NCBI GenBank assembly: GCA_016785225.1
Contig: JAFBJZ010000107.1
Location: 4,402,001 to 4,466,000 of the forward strand
From: Psettodes erumei
Lineage: Eukaryota > Chordata > Actinopteri > Pleuronectiformes > Psettodidae
Length of the DNA: 64,000 nt
Direction: 5' to 3'
The notes below the pieces were generated by a model. That model was not told where the DNA came from, did no database searches, and saw only the letters and a list, made by a program, of their open reading frames with translations. Shown in pieces: positions 45,564-55,624 of this stretch. The stretch's first letter is position 1. The number at the start of each line of letters is the position of its first letter. Made by a program: the position numbers and the translations under genes.

Positions 45564-48500
45564 CTGGAAGGAGACACGGAAAAAGAGGTGAGACTGCATT
45601 GTCATAAATGAATACCTGTATAGTGTACCTATCAGCACTGATACTTCCACTATTGTCTGTGATTTTCTATATTCACATTTACTTAGGTCATTAATCCCAT
45701 TTTTTACACAAGCCCTTCAACTTTATAGGAAAGAATAACTTTTTTTTATTCATCTACTGTCTCTGTACTAATATCCAAAAAAGTATTCTCTAACAGAGGT
45801 GATAAACAACTTCACAGATGAGGTACAGATTTAAGAGGTAGTAGAAGACAGATATTTCACAAAGAAGGCAGAGTTCAACTTTGTATAAGAGGTTTCAGGT
45901 TGGTTTCAGATGATAAACGTGGTCCAGGTAATTATTAAGGACGAGAGCTCACAAGACTATAGTTTAATTGTGGTGGCACGTGTCAGACCTCTTTCTACCG
46001 AAGACACTCATGAAAACTTTACTCAATCTAAGTCAGTCATTATCACCGTGAGTCAATGCAGTGCAAGAAATTGTCACTGCAACAGATTTCAGTATGCAAC
46101 AGCTGTATCCTAACTATGTATTCAGAACCAGATTCACTTATCGACTCTTTGTCACCGTGACACTACCTGAATCATGGCTCCAGCGACGAACACCGTCCAG
46201 TCTGACATCCATGTGCACCCGGGCTTGAGGAGGCCGTAAACAAACGCACCCAAAAGGGGCAGCCCATAGAAGAACAAGTGCAGCATCTGTGCAAAAGGAT
46301 GCAACACTTTTAACTGCCTGTTATTTTTTTGGTCAGACTGAAAATTTCAGTTGTGTCTCCTTACCTTTTGGCTTAGATCAGCATTTTGTAAAATGCATAA
46401 TTTCTAAGGCTGCATGGTGAGACATGAGTTGTTGGAAATATAATAGTATATATTCTAGTGTTTATCCAGGATTCTGGATAGAGTGAAAAGTGCCAAACAA
46501 CATGCTGAAAGACTTTCCCCTCCATCACTGTCAGACTATATTGTTGTTGGGCCCTGACCAACATTCTTGCAGACAGTTAATACAGTACATCCTTATTCTC
46601 CTTTGGCCTACACTGCACGTCATCTACTTACATGGAATACAGAGGAGGGCTGCTTAAAGCTTAAAATATTATGACATCCACCCTATTAAATATGCTGCAT
46701 GAGAATAGCATGACCAGAGTAGAAAAATACTTACAATTTGCAGCAAAATTACAGTAAAAGTTAACAAGTCAGCAGTGAAAATGTAGGTAAGCATTAAAAA
46801 AGTATATATATTAACCTTTTCCCCTACTAGAATATTAAATTGTTAAAGTTAAAGTAAGTTTACAGTATTTTCTTGTACGATGTTCCTTGGTTCAACTACA
46901 TCCAAATAGTAATGTAACATTTTATCATTTTAATCTCATTTTATGTTGAACTTTATTCTGCAATGTGATAAGTAGCTGGAGTCATTAGATAAATGTTGTA
47001 GAGTAAAAAAGTGCCACACCCCCCTTTGAACTGTAAAGAAGTCAAAATGAGCTCTCACAAAATGGAAATACCCAAAGTCTCAGTATCTTAAAATTGTTCC
47101 AAAGTCCAGTGCCTGAGTACTTCTCTCCTTCCCAGCTGGGCACTCTCAAACCCAAATTTGCACCCTCAGCACAAATTATTACTTCCTCACAAGGGTCATT
47201 ACAGAGATTGTCTTGACCTTCAGCTTAAAATATTTGGCGCATGAAGCCAGTTTCCCACTTTGTAAAACCCTCAAATTATATCACTGAATAGTTTCTTTTC
47301 ATTCTCGGTCTGTGGCCTAGATGAATTCTAATGAGTTCAGCTCAGGGTCTGAAAGCCAATCATATATGCCCTTCAGTCTTCTGTTAAAATGTCTTTTTAG
47401 TGTAGCCACAGAAATCTGTCACGTATCATTCGTCACCATCGCTGAATAGAGGTCATTCGCTGCAGAAACAGTGTAACCCTGTGCAACAAACCAAACTCCA
47501 TTTCATTTCTTCACACATGCAATCCCATGTGGCAATTCTACACACACACATACACACAAAGATTTGCAAAGGCATACAGACATATTTTCACATGCTGCAC
47601 CCACACCCTCCTCCCACCCAGTGAGATGTTGATGGGGGGCTTTGGACCAGGGATTAGCTTATCAAGTTCTCAGCATGCGGTTCGTCTGTCTGATCAATGA
47701 CTTGCAATTGTGCTTGGACTGGTGCCCCGACAAGGTCTTTGGATAACCTATTGACAAAGCCTTGTATACTGAAAAAAACAAAACAAAACCCACAGCAGCA
47801 TGGGGTCAGAGGGACAAAATTCAAAGAAAAGCAGACCCACGGCCAGTAGCAGTAATAATCTGTATCCGTCTTAACCAAATGAAAGAGAGAGACAAAGATG
47901 CGCTGGCCTCTCAACCCACGCTCATTGTTGCTGTAATGATGAAAAATGGCTCTGTAATCAGCTGCGAGCTCAAAGAGTGGAGGAGATAAGGGCAAGCCTC
48001 CCGCACACTCTGGTGTGATATTCATGAAAGCAGAGGTGATTATGTGGCTGGTTGTTTAAAACAGGCTGGAGAAGAGCTTTCAGGTGATGCTGGAGACAGA
48101 GACGGAGAGGCTGAGTGTGGAGACAAAGAAAGAGAAAAAAGCACACACCATGACTCTGGGGTAGCCCACGGGATCCTTCAGGTAAGGTTCATAGTGCCTC
48201 AGGTAGACAGAGCAGACCTCGAGTGGAGAGTCCAGAGCCACCTACAGGGGGTGGACAAAATAACTGAAACGCCTCACAATACTCTATAATGCAGGTCAAT
48301 GGGACAGCGCCAAAAAGTCCAAATTACCATTGATTTGAACATTTCCCTGATATATATATATATATAGTCTGATTTTTAAAAATGAGCCAATAGATAGACA
48401 CTTATATACCTGAGGATTTTCAGTAGTAATTAGAATGAGGTACTGGCTGTGGTTAAAGGGATTGTTTTTTGGAAATAGCTTTGCTTGCTTGCTGAGAGAT

Positions 48501-51500
48501 AGACAAGAAGATTGACACTACTCCTCTACCTGTCTAGTAAATCTGCAGCTACAGCCCAAAGCCTGTTTTGAGCTAAGTTAAGCTGACCCGCTGCTGGAGT
48601 TACTTTCATTTACCATACAATAATAAGCATAAATCTCATTTTGCTTTCAGAAAAAACTAATTAGGATGTTTCTGAAATGTCAAAATATGATCTTAAATGA
48701 CTTGTTAGAATATCAAACAGTAGCACAGTAATTATGCTAAAATACACTATTCATACATCATTGCCCAGGGCTTTAAAACCAGATCTTTTTTTAGAAAATG
48801 AACACATAACATCCCACTGTGGGTCAATTAGTTAACAGTACTGCTTGTAAAAGCAAAAGTGTGTGAATCCACCACACAGCTTTGACAGACTGCGCTGCAC
48901 GATCAGCATCGCAGGCTACATTTATTTTGTATTTTATATTTTTAAGTGCTACACACTTTTAGCACTGCAGCAGCCCTGTCCTAAACTCTGTCCATAGCAT
49001 GAATGTAATGTATACTCACCAAGCCTCTGAGGATGGTGAAGGCCATAGCAGCTAACAGGAGCAGCACCAGGATAAGATCCAAGGGACGCCAGATCAATTT
49101 CATGCTCTGAGCGTGCTGGGCCTGTGGGTCGATGTCAGAACAATGTACAGTTTAGTGCTGGTTATTCCAGGTCATGGTTTCATAGCATTCTCTCACTTTA
49201 ATGAGACCTGTGTTTCTCCAGAGTGGAATGAAGAACTGTGTCTTATCTCTCCGTGTTTTCATAATAATTAAACCTGCATTAATTGATTCTTAGCCACAAA
49301 GGGGAACCTCAAACCTACACGTGACCCGTGTTTAATATATACAAAAACATACTGAGGATGTAACCCATTTGAGGTAATTTTGTACTTCAGATTCAGCCAC
49401 TGTATGTTATACCATAAAGACTGACTCAAGGTAATCATTGGATAATGTGATGGGAAAACTCTGGAAAAATATTGTAACTCCACTCAAATGAATGACTCAA
49501 TTGGCCTAACGTTGTCACCTTCATTGGGATGTACATTGCACCAATTAAACTCGTTCAGCAACCTCTAAATTGTTAAGCCTTTCCACATTCATATCAAGGT
49601 CTAACCATCGATGCGCTGCTCTTACATTGTATCCACCGATTAGTGGTTTGTCCTTGGGTCGTGTGAATAGTGTGACAGCTCCCCATACAGGCATCAAAAG
49701 GAAGAGGAAGTTGAGCCAGAAAGCTGGACGGATCTCTGACCCATACTTACCTGTCAGAAAGAAAAAGACAGAGATTTTCATCAGTTTGTACTCAGTACAC
49801 TGCAAACATCTCCATGTAATTCTGTCATTAAACTTTCTATTAAAACCAATATCAACCAATTCAGGCAAAGGCATACGGTAAGCAGTGTATGTCTCTGCTT
49901 ACACAGAGAGAACAACCAGAGAAGTTAAGAGGCAACAGTTTGCCTGCAGATGAGTTTGATCTCGTGACACTTCTGTATGCAGTTTGAAAAGCCAACAACA
50001 GATGCTTTAAGTCTGTTTTCTGCTTTGTTCTGTGAGTTGCCATTGCAGGCAAGGCACGGGGTGCATGTGTTTTGTTGGCAGGCTGAACTGTGACACTGAT
50101 GGTACACGGCACTACAGATGTTCACTTGATTAAAGCTTGTCACCATGGGAGTGGTAGACGAGGGATAGAAGATGAGGCTCACCTGCCACAATCCCGGCAA
50201 TGAAAACACTCATGTTAGCACACAAGGAGCCAGCCCAGAATAGTCCGAGGGTACGGTAGGCTTTCCTGGGACAGAAACCAAAAAAACACAGGCAATTACA
50301 CTGTTGTAGAGAGATTGTAGCTAAGAGAGAAGGAAACAGGATGTACTGCAAGGTGTGTTCAAGTAGCCTTAATGGCTTTCATACTAATACAAAGCTGAAC
50401 ACAGTTTCTCCCAGTGTAGTGAAAGGGCTGACATTGTTTAACTGAAGATTTCATTGCCATGATTGCCCCTGCCCAAAGGCAGCGCTGAACTCTTGACCTC
50501 ACTGACTGCACTTTATGACTAACTCACTCTTGAGAACTCTCTCTTTCTTAGAAAAAGAATACTGTTTTATTCAGGTCATTGTGATCCAAGGGGTGTGAGA
50601 CGCTTCATCATATTTAGTATTTCTTTAAGAAAAGCTAAAAAATGATGGGTAGGAAGCTCATCATGCTCTGTAGAAAAATCTAATCTCTGTACTGAAATGT
50701 ATTCGTGCAGCATCAGACTAACATACATACAGCTTCCACAGCCTCCATCATACAAGAGCTGTTTGCTCAGATAAGGTATTCCTTATTCTCTGTTAAGTCT
50801 TTTGAGACAAGCATTTGTAATGTAGAGTAAGATAAATGAGGATGATGTGACTTAAGAGGATTTTACCTCGACCCACCTGTCTGTTATCTTACTTATCATC
50901 ACCAGGTACATGATAAAGTGTGCAATTCCATCCCAGTAGCACATCATGATGGCATAGGCTGTTCCCAGATAAGGCTCTCCCTGAAACACATGAATTCCTC
51001 ATGTACAATATACAGTGCCAACGATAGACATGTGGTTGCCTGTACTTTGGTTTAAAGTTGGTTCATGCTGTTTAGCTATGGCTTCTCTGCTGTTGCTTGT
51101 TTCATCTTTCAGAGAATTTTTTAAGTCAAGTCATGCAGATTTTGTCTTAGTGTCTTTTTTTTTAGCATCCTCACATTTAGATTTGACAATAAGAAACCTA
51201 CTGTCTTCTGGTAGAATTCCATGAAGCCAGAAATAATCCCGTCATATTCCAAGGCACTCGTCAGGTCAATAACACAAGTAAAAGAAAATTCAGCAAAAAC
51301 TGCAAAGGAAAAAACAATATTAACTTAATATTAAATAAAAAGGGACACACAAATATCATATTAAAAGTCAGTATATTCTACAGATTTCTGACAGAGAGCC
51401 TCATGCCTCCTGGACATCTATCTAGCTCTCAATCTTTCAGTTGTTTTCTGGCTTTTTTTATTTGCCATTTTTTGAGCCCAAAACATTTTTCCTTCAACTG

Positions 51501-54500
51501 ACTAACTATAGTTATTGATTTATGTGGCAGCATCTCCAACAGCTCCTCCAACCTGAACGACCAAATAGTTCTTTTGTCTCGACAACGTGGGGAGAAAATT
51601 AAGTCTCGAGCTGTGAGGTAGGCTGGAGGCATGTTTATATTGAACAGCCTTCTTCTATCCTCAGGGTAAGAGCCCAGCAGAGCTGAAAGGCCATGTCCAC
51701 AAGACAGAATCTTAAGCATGGAGCTACACAATCATGAGTGGCATGTGGGCCTTATTACGCTGAACTAAAAGTTTTTATGGACTCTCTTATCAAAGTTTCT
51801 ACAGTGCACATTCATGATAGCAGGCTCAGTGTAAACAACGTGAGGCAGTGGACCCCCACATGCATGCTTACAATTGCACACAATGTTTGGGAAATGGTAT
51901 TGTGTGGGGACCCTCAGATAGTATGTAGTAGTAACAAATGCTTTGATATCAGTCAAAGTAAACACAATGTAGATTAACAGGAACAGAGCATATGATCAGG
52001 CGTGCATAGGCACAAACTTTTGAGGAAACTGGACAACACACATCTACATCACTGATTTTCTACTTGGATCACTTCATAGGGAACAGCTGTAAAAGCCATT
52101 ACAACTATTTGCTGCCTGGACATTGGAGAATGTTGTTATAAAGAGAAACTCTGTTTGTTGTGACATCTACAGATACCACAGCATAAACCGCCCATTCCTA
52201 TCTGTCCTTCCCATATATTCCGCACATACACAACAACATACACATATTTTGTGTCTCTTGTGTACTGGTGTCTCTGTAATCCTCAGGCCAACCGGGTTTA
52301 TCTCTTGACATTTAACAGGTGAGATAGCAGGGGGATTATGGCTCTCTATCATTGAGAAGAGCCCGTCACAGTTTTGCCCTTATTGTTATGGTTCTCCGAA
52401 ACACAATGCTAGCACTGCCTTGGGCAGCCAGTACCAATAAATCACGTTGTTTCTGTCCCACCAGCATAGCCCCTGGCATCAGCCTTAGGGATGTGTTTGA
52501 GGGAAAACCCTTAGCTAGAAAGGGAGAACATAGTTGACCAATAGCTACGCACAAAACGAGGCAAAGCATGAGACAAATCCCATAGAAATGTTCAATTAAT
52601 GGAAGAGGTGCACAAGCTGCTGCTATCGAACAAACAAATTGAACACAAACCCGCCTTATGGTCTTCAGAGTCAGCCAGTTACTGCAGGAGCAGTAACTAT
52701 GGAGTCTAGTCCCGTATTAGTATATTCAAATAGTTGCGCCTTTTGTCTCAGGTTCAAGCAGGGACTCAAAAGAATAGCAAAAAGGTTAAGTCAGTATGAA
52801 GCCTGTGAATGTCCACGGCCTACAGAAGGTCAGTCATGCCTCAGAAAAGTCTAGCTAAGCTTCATGAGCCTGATCAGTCTAAGCAGCTTTCGACATATCA
52901 GGCGATCCCTTCGAACACAATTCATGTTTTTCACTCAGAATCAGTGAGAAGCGAGGGAGAGTTCTGGAAATCCTTTTGTGGGAGTTGGAATTGGCTCCAG
53001 CACAATGCATAGAACTTATTAACCTCTGTGTAATCGGTGTGAAAGTCCACTGTTTGGAAATGTATTTCAAGTTGGGAAATATACATAGTTGTGTTGATTA
53101 CCAAAGAATAAGACATCTTTAGGTGGATTGCCTCGAGTTATGAGGAAGTAGAACAGAAACACAATCACCAACACAGCAACCCCGATCGCCAGGATGACAT
53201 AAGGCCTGTGAAAAGCACAGAAACGTAACTGTTAACAAATAATAACACATTGTCCGCGTTTTCAACAAAATCTCAATGCTGACACTTGCTGTGCTTTTAG
53301 ACAGCGAGTTGCCTCTGATTTTCTGCTTCATTCACCTTACTAATTAGCTTTTCCCATGGAAGTTTGGCCAGTCTTCTCTGCAGTGCTAAATTGGTAAACG
53401 ATGATGAATGGGAAGTCAGAGAGAATGATAGTCACGCAACACCTACAGTTAGCATGGGGAGAAATAATGCAGGAGTGTGAGGAAAAATGTGGGTGAAAGG
53501 TTCAGTGCGTCCAGTCAGACCAAAGGCACCACTTGTGAGGTAGATAGTGTGCCAGGAGATTTCTGGTGAGATGGTATGTCAGGTTGAATGTAACCCCCTG
53601 ACTGCGTACCAGTGCAGGTTGCTTTTAAAGACAAAAAGTAGTAGGTTCATTGTATTCCCTTATTAAAAAAAAACCCCAAAACTTTTCGAAAAGTATTGTT
53701 GAGTTTGAAGCATATCTTGCTCATGACATTTGGCAAGAAAATTGATTGAACTGATAAAACTCTTGCAGTACAGTAATCTAGCAGTAATTTACTTTTCAAA
53801 ATAAGAAATATATATATATTTAAAGTATTGTGCACATTGAAATGGTTGTTTTGTAATGATCTCATAATTAGCCTAGTCTGATGGAGTAATATCTAGTTTT
53901 TTTCTAAGATAAAGCTACAGATTGGTAAATTTGATAATATTGTATACTTTGAGTATAAATTACAACAACTTTCCATTGTTCATCCAAAGATCTGCAATAT
54001 TTCACCTCTCATACTGTGGTGTTATGAGTGGTGTACAAAGGCTTCATCACACATGGACAGAGGTGTGGGAAGCAGCAAGCTAAGGCCGTGTTAGTTCAGC
54101 GCTGCCCTCCGTGTTTACTGGTCAAAGGTACCAGTGCCTTGCACTGGATAAGATTAATGTGCCCAAGGTATCTCCCAGTAAACAACATTACATCCTTGGA
54201 AAACTCACAACGTGAGCTCACAGAAGGAAAACAAATGCTGTGAGAGCAAAGGGAAGCTCCCTTGCTGCCTCTCCAATTCAACACTACAGGAAGATTTATG
54301 CGCACAATGCTGTTTGTTTGCAGAGTGGAAAAGCATGAGGCATATTGTATGTCAAGAGCAATTTATCAAACTCTTCTGTGCAGTCTGTATCGATTGTTAG
54401 TGTCCACACTTTCAAAAAAGAGCCAGCAGAGTTGTTCACACAGGAGGAGTGTAAAAGTCTGTCGGAAATGAGAAATATCTTGTGGTAAAAAAAATAATAA

Positions 54501-55239
54501 AAGTGTGCAGGCAGAGTGAAACATGTATTTTACCAGAGGCTCTGCTTATTCAACCTATAGTGTTGTAGTATGCAATCATCAACTGTAGACAATATTGTAA
54601 AGGCAGTATTCCATGGAAAGATCAGCAGACTATCCTTTACAGCTTAGAAAAAGTAATTATCTTCAACATTATATCAAATTATCTCGATAAATTCTGTTCA
54701 CTTTGAGTTCTGTCTGACTCCCCATTCATTCTTCTCTCCCTCTGACAAATGACAGGTTTAATCAGTTAAAGAGTTTACACAATTGGTCACTACATCCTGA
54801 AAATTGAACTCATTGAATTAGCAGTGCTCAACATGGTCCAGGATTTATGAGGTAGTTAGAGTCAAATATAGAACTACATACTTTGAGTTTTAAGCTTAGA
54901 GTGTCCTCTAGTGGTGGTAAAATCACTGTCTGACATCACTGGCACTATTACACATTCTGTAATTCTGTGATAGTTGGAACATTTTTAGGGTATTTTGATA
55001 CATTTTATAATAGATAATAATTCTGTGTGTTTTGGTTGTATAATACCTGTGTGTAAAAGCTATTACTACAACTCCATAACAATGATTCTCATCCTTTCCC
55101 CCAAAACAAACATTGAATAGATGTGATAGATAGAGAAATCAATAAATGTTGTGACTTACTCTTGAAACTCAGGAATAGTGTTCATGGCATAAAGAATGCC
55201 AAGGGCAGAAAATGAAAACATAAAGACTAAAGTCTCCAT
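45327..55239 (-). CDS. tm6sf2: Transmembrane 6 superfamily member 2, complete (381 aa, ten coding exons)
   Basis: Exons in transcript order: 55239-55160, 53205-53102, 51299-51202, 50980-50877, 50265-50183, 49750-49626, 49121-49020, 48241-48149, 46286-46167, 45563-45327; 1146 nt with stop. Polytopic ER/ERGIC membrane protein of the EXPERA (EBP-related) superfamily; in mammals it promotes lipidation and secretion of apoB lipoproteins. Two EXPERA repeats are expected at about 56-185 and 215-345. Visible family motifs: SFSALGILYA, LEYDGIISGFMEFY, GEPYLGTAY, MMCYWDG, YRTLGLFWAGS, GKYGSEIRPAF, HYEPYLKDP, YGLPLLG and AHIGGSLHPRT. Glu162 sits where human E167 (the E167K variant site) lies in GKYSSEIRPAF. 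The tail KYKDK fits a KXKXX ER-retrieval signal. The hapln4 neighbour identifies it as TM6SF2 rather than TM6SF1. The human protein is 377 aa. Confidence 0.95.
46167..46286 (-). CDS. tm6sf2: tm6sf2 exon 9
   Basis: Acceptor GCACAG ends at 46287; donor GTAGTG (weak) begins at 46166. Forty codons, residues 264-303: MLHLFFYGLPLLGAFVYGLL, then PGCTWMSDWTVFVAGAMIQ. It matches the human MFYVLPFCGLAAY...PGCSWLPDW region. Phase 0 at both ends. Confidence 0.93.
46287..48148 (-). other. tm6sf2: tm6sf2 intron 8
   Basis: 1.9-kb intron. I see no exon or repeat family in it. The 123-codon reading frame at 47654-48025 has no recognisable domain. Confidence 0.85.
48149..48241 (-). CDS. tm6sf2: tm6sf2 exon 8
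   Basis: The acceptor CCACCCCCTGTAG ends at 48242; the donor GTGTGT (weak) begins at 48148. Thirty-one codons, residues 233-263: VALDSPLEVCSVYLRHYEPY, then LKDPVGYPRVM. Human TM6SF2 and TM6SF1 have LDCP here; this protein has LDSP, losing the first cysteine of the pair while keeping C242. The acceptor abuts a transposon-like end. Confidence 0.92.
48243..48300 (+). mobile_element. Transposon-end-like sequence beside tm6sf2 exon 8
   Basis: Directly next to the exon the + strand reads TACAGGGGGTGGACAAAAT, then aactgaaacgcctcac. The form TA-CAGGGGGTGGACAAAATA recurs in teleost genomes and looks like a Tc1/mariner-type inverted-repeat end with a TA target site (recall, not tested). The partner end was not found, so it may be a remnant. 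Confidence 0.4.
48351..48366. repeat. (TA)8 microsatellite
   Basis: Eight TA units in tm6sf2 intron 7. Confidence 0.9.
48480..48600 (+). repeat. Dispersed teleost repeat, copy 2
   Basis: Contains gctttgcttgcttgctgaga, agattgacact, cctgtctagtaaatctgcag and gagctaagttaagctgac, in the same order as the copy at 15523-15650. It is more diverged at the TTAGCTTAGC block. It lies in tm6sf2 intron 7, antisense to the gene. Confidence 0.55.
49020..49121 (-). CDS. tm6sf2: tm6sf2 exon 7
   Basis: Acceptor GACCCACAG ends at 49122; donor GTGAGT begins at 49019. Thirty-four codons, residues 199-232: AQHAQSMKLIWRPLDL, then a membrane segment ILVLLLLAAMAFTILRGL. It starts the second EXPERA repeat. Phase 0 at both ends. 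Confidence 0.94.
49626..49750 (-). CDS. tm6sf2: tm6sf2 exon 6 (contains the human E167-equivalent residue)
   Basis: Acceptor TTTCTGACAG ends at 49751; donor GTAAGA begins at 49625. It completes split Gly157 and encodes KYGSEIRPAFWLNFLFLLMP and a loop TRPKDKPLIGGYN. Glu162 aligns with human Glu167 in GKYSSEIRPAF. Confidence 0.95.
50183..50265 (-). CDS. tm6sf2: tm6sf2 exon 5
   Basis: Acceptor TTTCTGTCCCAG ends at 50266; donor GTGAGC begins at 50182. It completes split Arg129 and encodes KAYRTLGLFWAGSLCANMSV, then FIAGIVA, ending one base into Gly157. YRTLGLFWAGS matches YRTIGLYWVGS of TM6SF1 and YRNFGLYWLGS of TM6SF2. Confidence 0.95.
50877..50980 (-). CDS. tm6sf2: tm6sf2 exon 4
   Basis: Acceptor TGTGTTTCAG ends at 50981; donor GTGGGT begins at 50876. 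Residues 95-128: GEPYLGTAYAIMMCYWDG, then a membrane stretch IAHFIMYLVMISKITD. GEPYL and CYWDG are invariant family motifs. Confidence 0.95.
51202..51299 (-). CDS. tm6sf2: tm6sf2 exon 3
   Basis: Acceptor TTCCTTTGCAG ends at 51300; donor GTAGGT begins at 51201. It completes split Val62 and encodes FAEFSFTCVIDLTSALEYD and GIISGFMEFYQKT. It matches [22 protein letters not shown] of the family and starts the first EXPERA repeat. Confidence 0.94.
51300..53101 (-). other. tm6sf2: tm6sf2 intron 2
   Basis: 1.8-kb AT-rich intron. No exon, repeat family or notable motif seen. Confidence 0.85.
53102..53205 (-). CDS. tm6sf2: tm6sf2 exon 2
   Basis: Acceptor TTTTCACAG ends at 53206; donor GTAATC (weak) begins at 53101. 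It completes split Glu27 and encodes PYVILAIGVAVLVIVFLFYF and LITRGNPPKDVLFF: a membrane segment and a basic loop with NPPKD, like KPPRD of TM6SF1. Confidence 0.92.
53206..55159 (-). other. tm6sf2: tm6sf2 intron 1 (coding)
   Basis: 2-kb intron, AT-rich. No feature seen beyond short A and T runs. Confidence 0.85.
55160..55239 (-). CDS. tm6sf2: tm6sf2 exon with start codon
   Basis: ATG at 55239-55237 in context AAGCG-ATG-G, a fair Kozak. It encodes METLVFMFSFSALGILYAMN and TIPEFQ, then two bases of Glu27; donor GTAAGT begins at 55159. The SxSALxxxYAMN stretch corresponds to LSLSALPVSYALN of human TM6SF2. The N-terminus is about ten residues shorter than the human one. Confidence 0.92.
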
Positions 55240-55505
55240 CGCTTCAAAAGCTGTTCAGCCCCCCTTCCTGCAGCAGTGCTGAAAATACAACACAGTTATG
55301 ACTTTTAATTTAATAATAATCTGTTCCAATAATAGGAGCACCATACTGAAATATTTGATCAAACTGATTTATAAATTATGCAAAGATGGAAATATATTCA
55401 TGAAAACTGAAATAAATGAATCTTTAAGTAAAATTACATGAATAGAAATCCAACTGAAAACTACAATTTTTAATTAAAAGAAAAAGAAGCAGAGCAGGCT
55501 CTTAC

Positions 55506-55560
55506 CGTCTGGCTACCCTTATGGTGGATTAATCAAATTACCGCTGGCCGGAGGCAGACA
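55506..55560 (-). promoter_or_regulatory. tm6sf2: Probable tm6sf2 non-coding first exon and promoter area
   Basis: On the transcript strand a sequence ending AGCCAGACG is followed by donor GTAAGAG at 55505. A C/T tract with TTTTCAG lies just before the coding exon (about 55281), so a UTR exon spliced to the ATG exon is plausible. The 5' end is not determined. TTATGCAAT, a C/EBP-type site, lies upstream at 55616-55624, fitting a liver gene. Confidence 0.45.
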
Positions 55561-55624
55561 TGGCCTTTACTGGGAAAATAATGAAGTGGAGACAAAGAAG
55601 CTTTTGGGGGGCAAGTTATGCAAT

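Noticed and set aside
47654..48025. 123-codon frame antisense to other frames near tm6sf2 exon 8
   Set aside because: Lies in intron 8 and resembles no TM6SF segment; adjacent real exons join correctly without it.
55527..55543. HNF1 site in the tm6sf2 promoter (GGATTAATCAAATTACC)
   Set aside because: Half-sites resemble the consensus, but the spacing is two bases too long.
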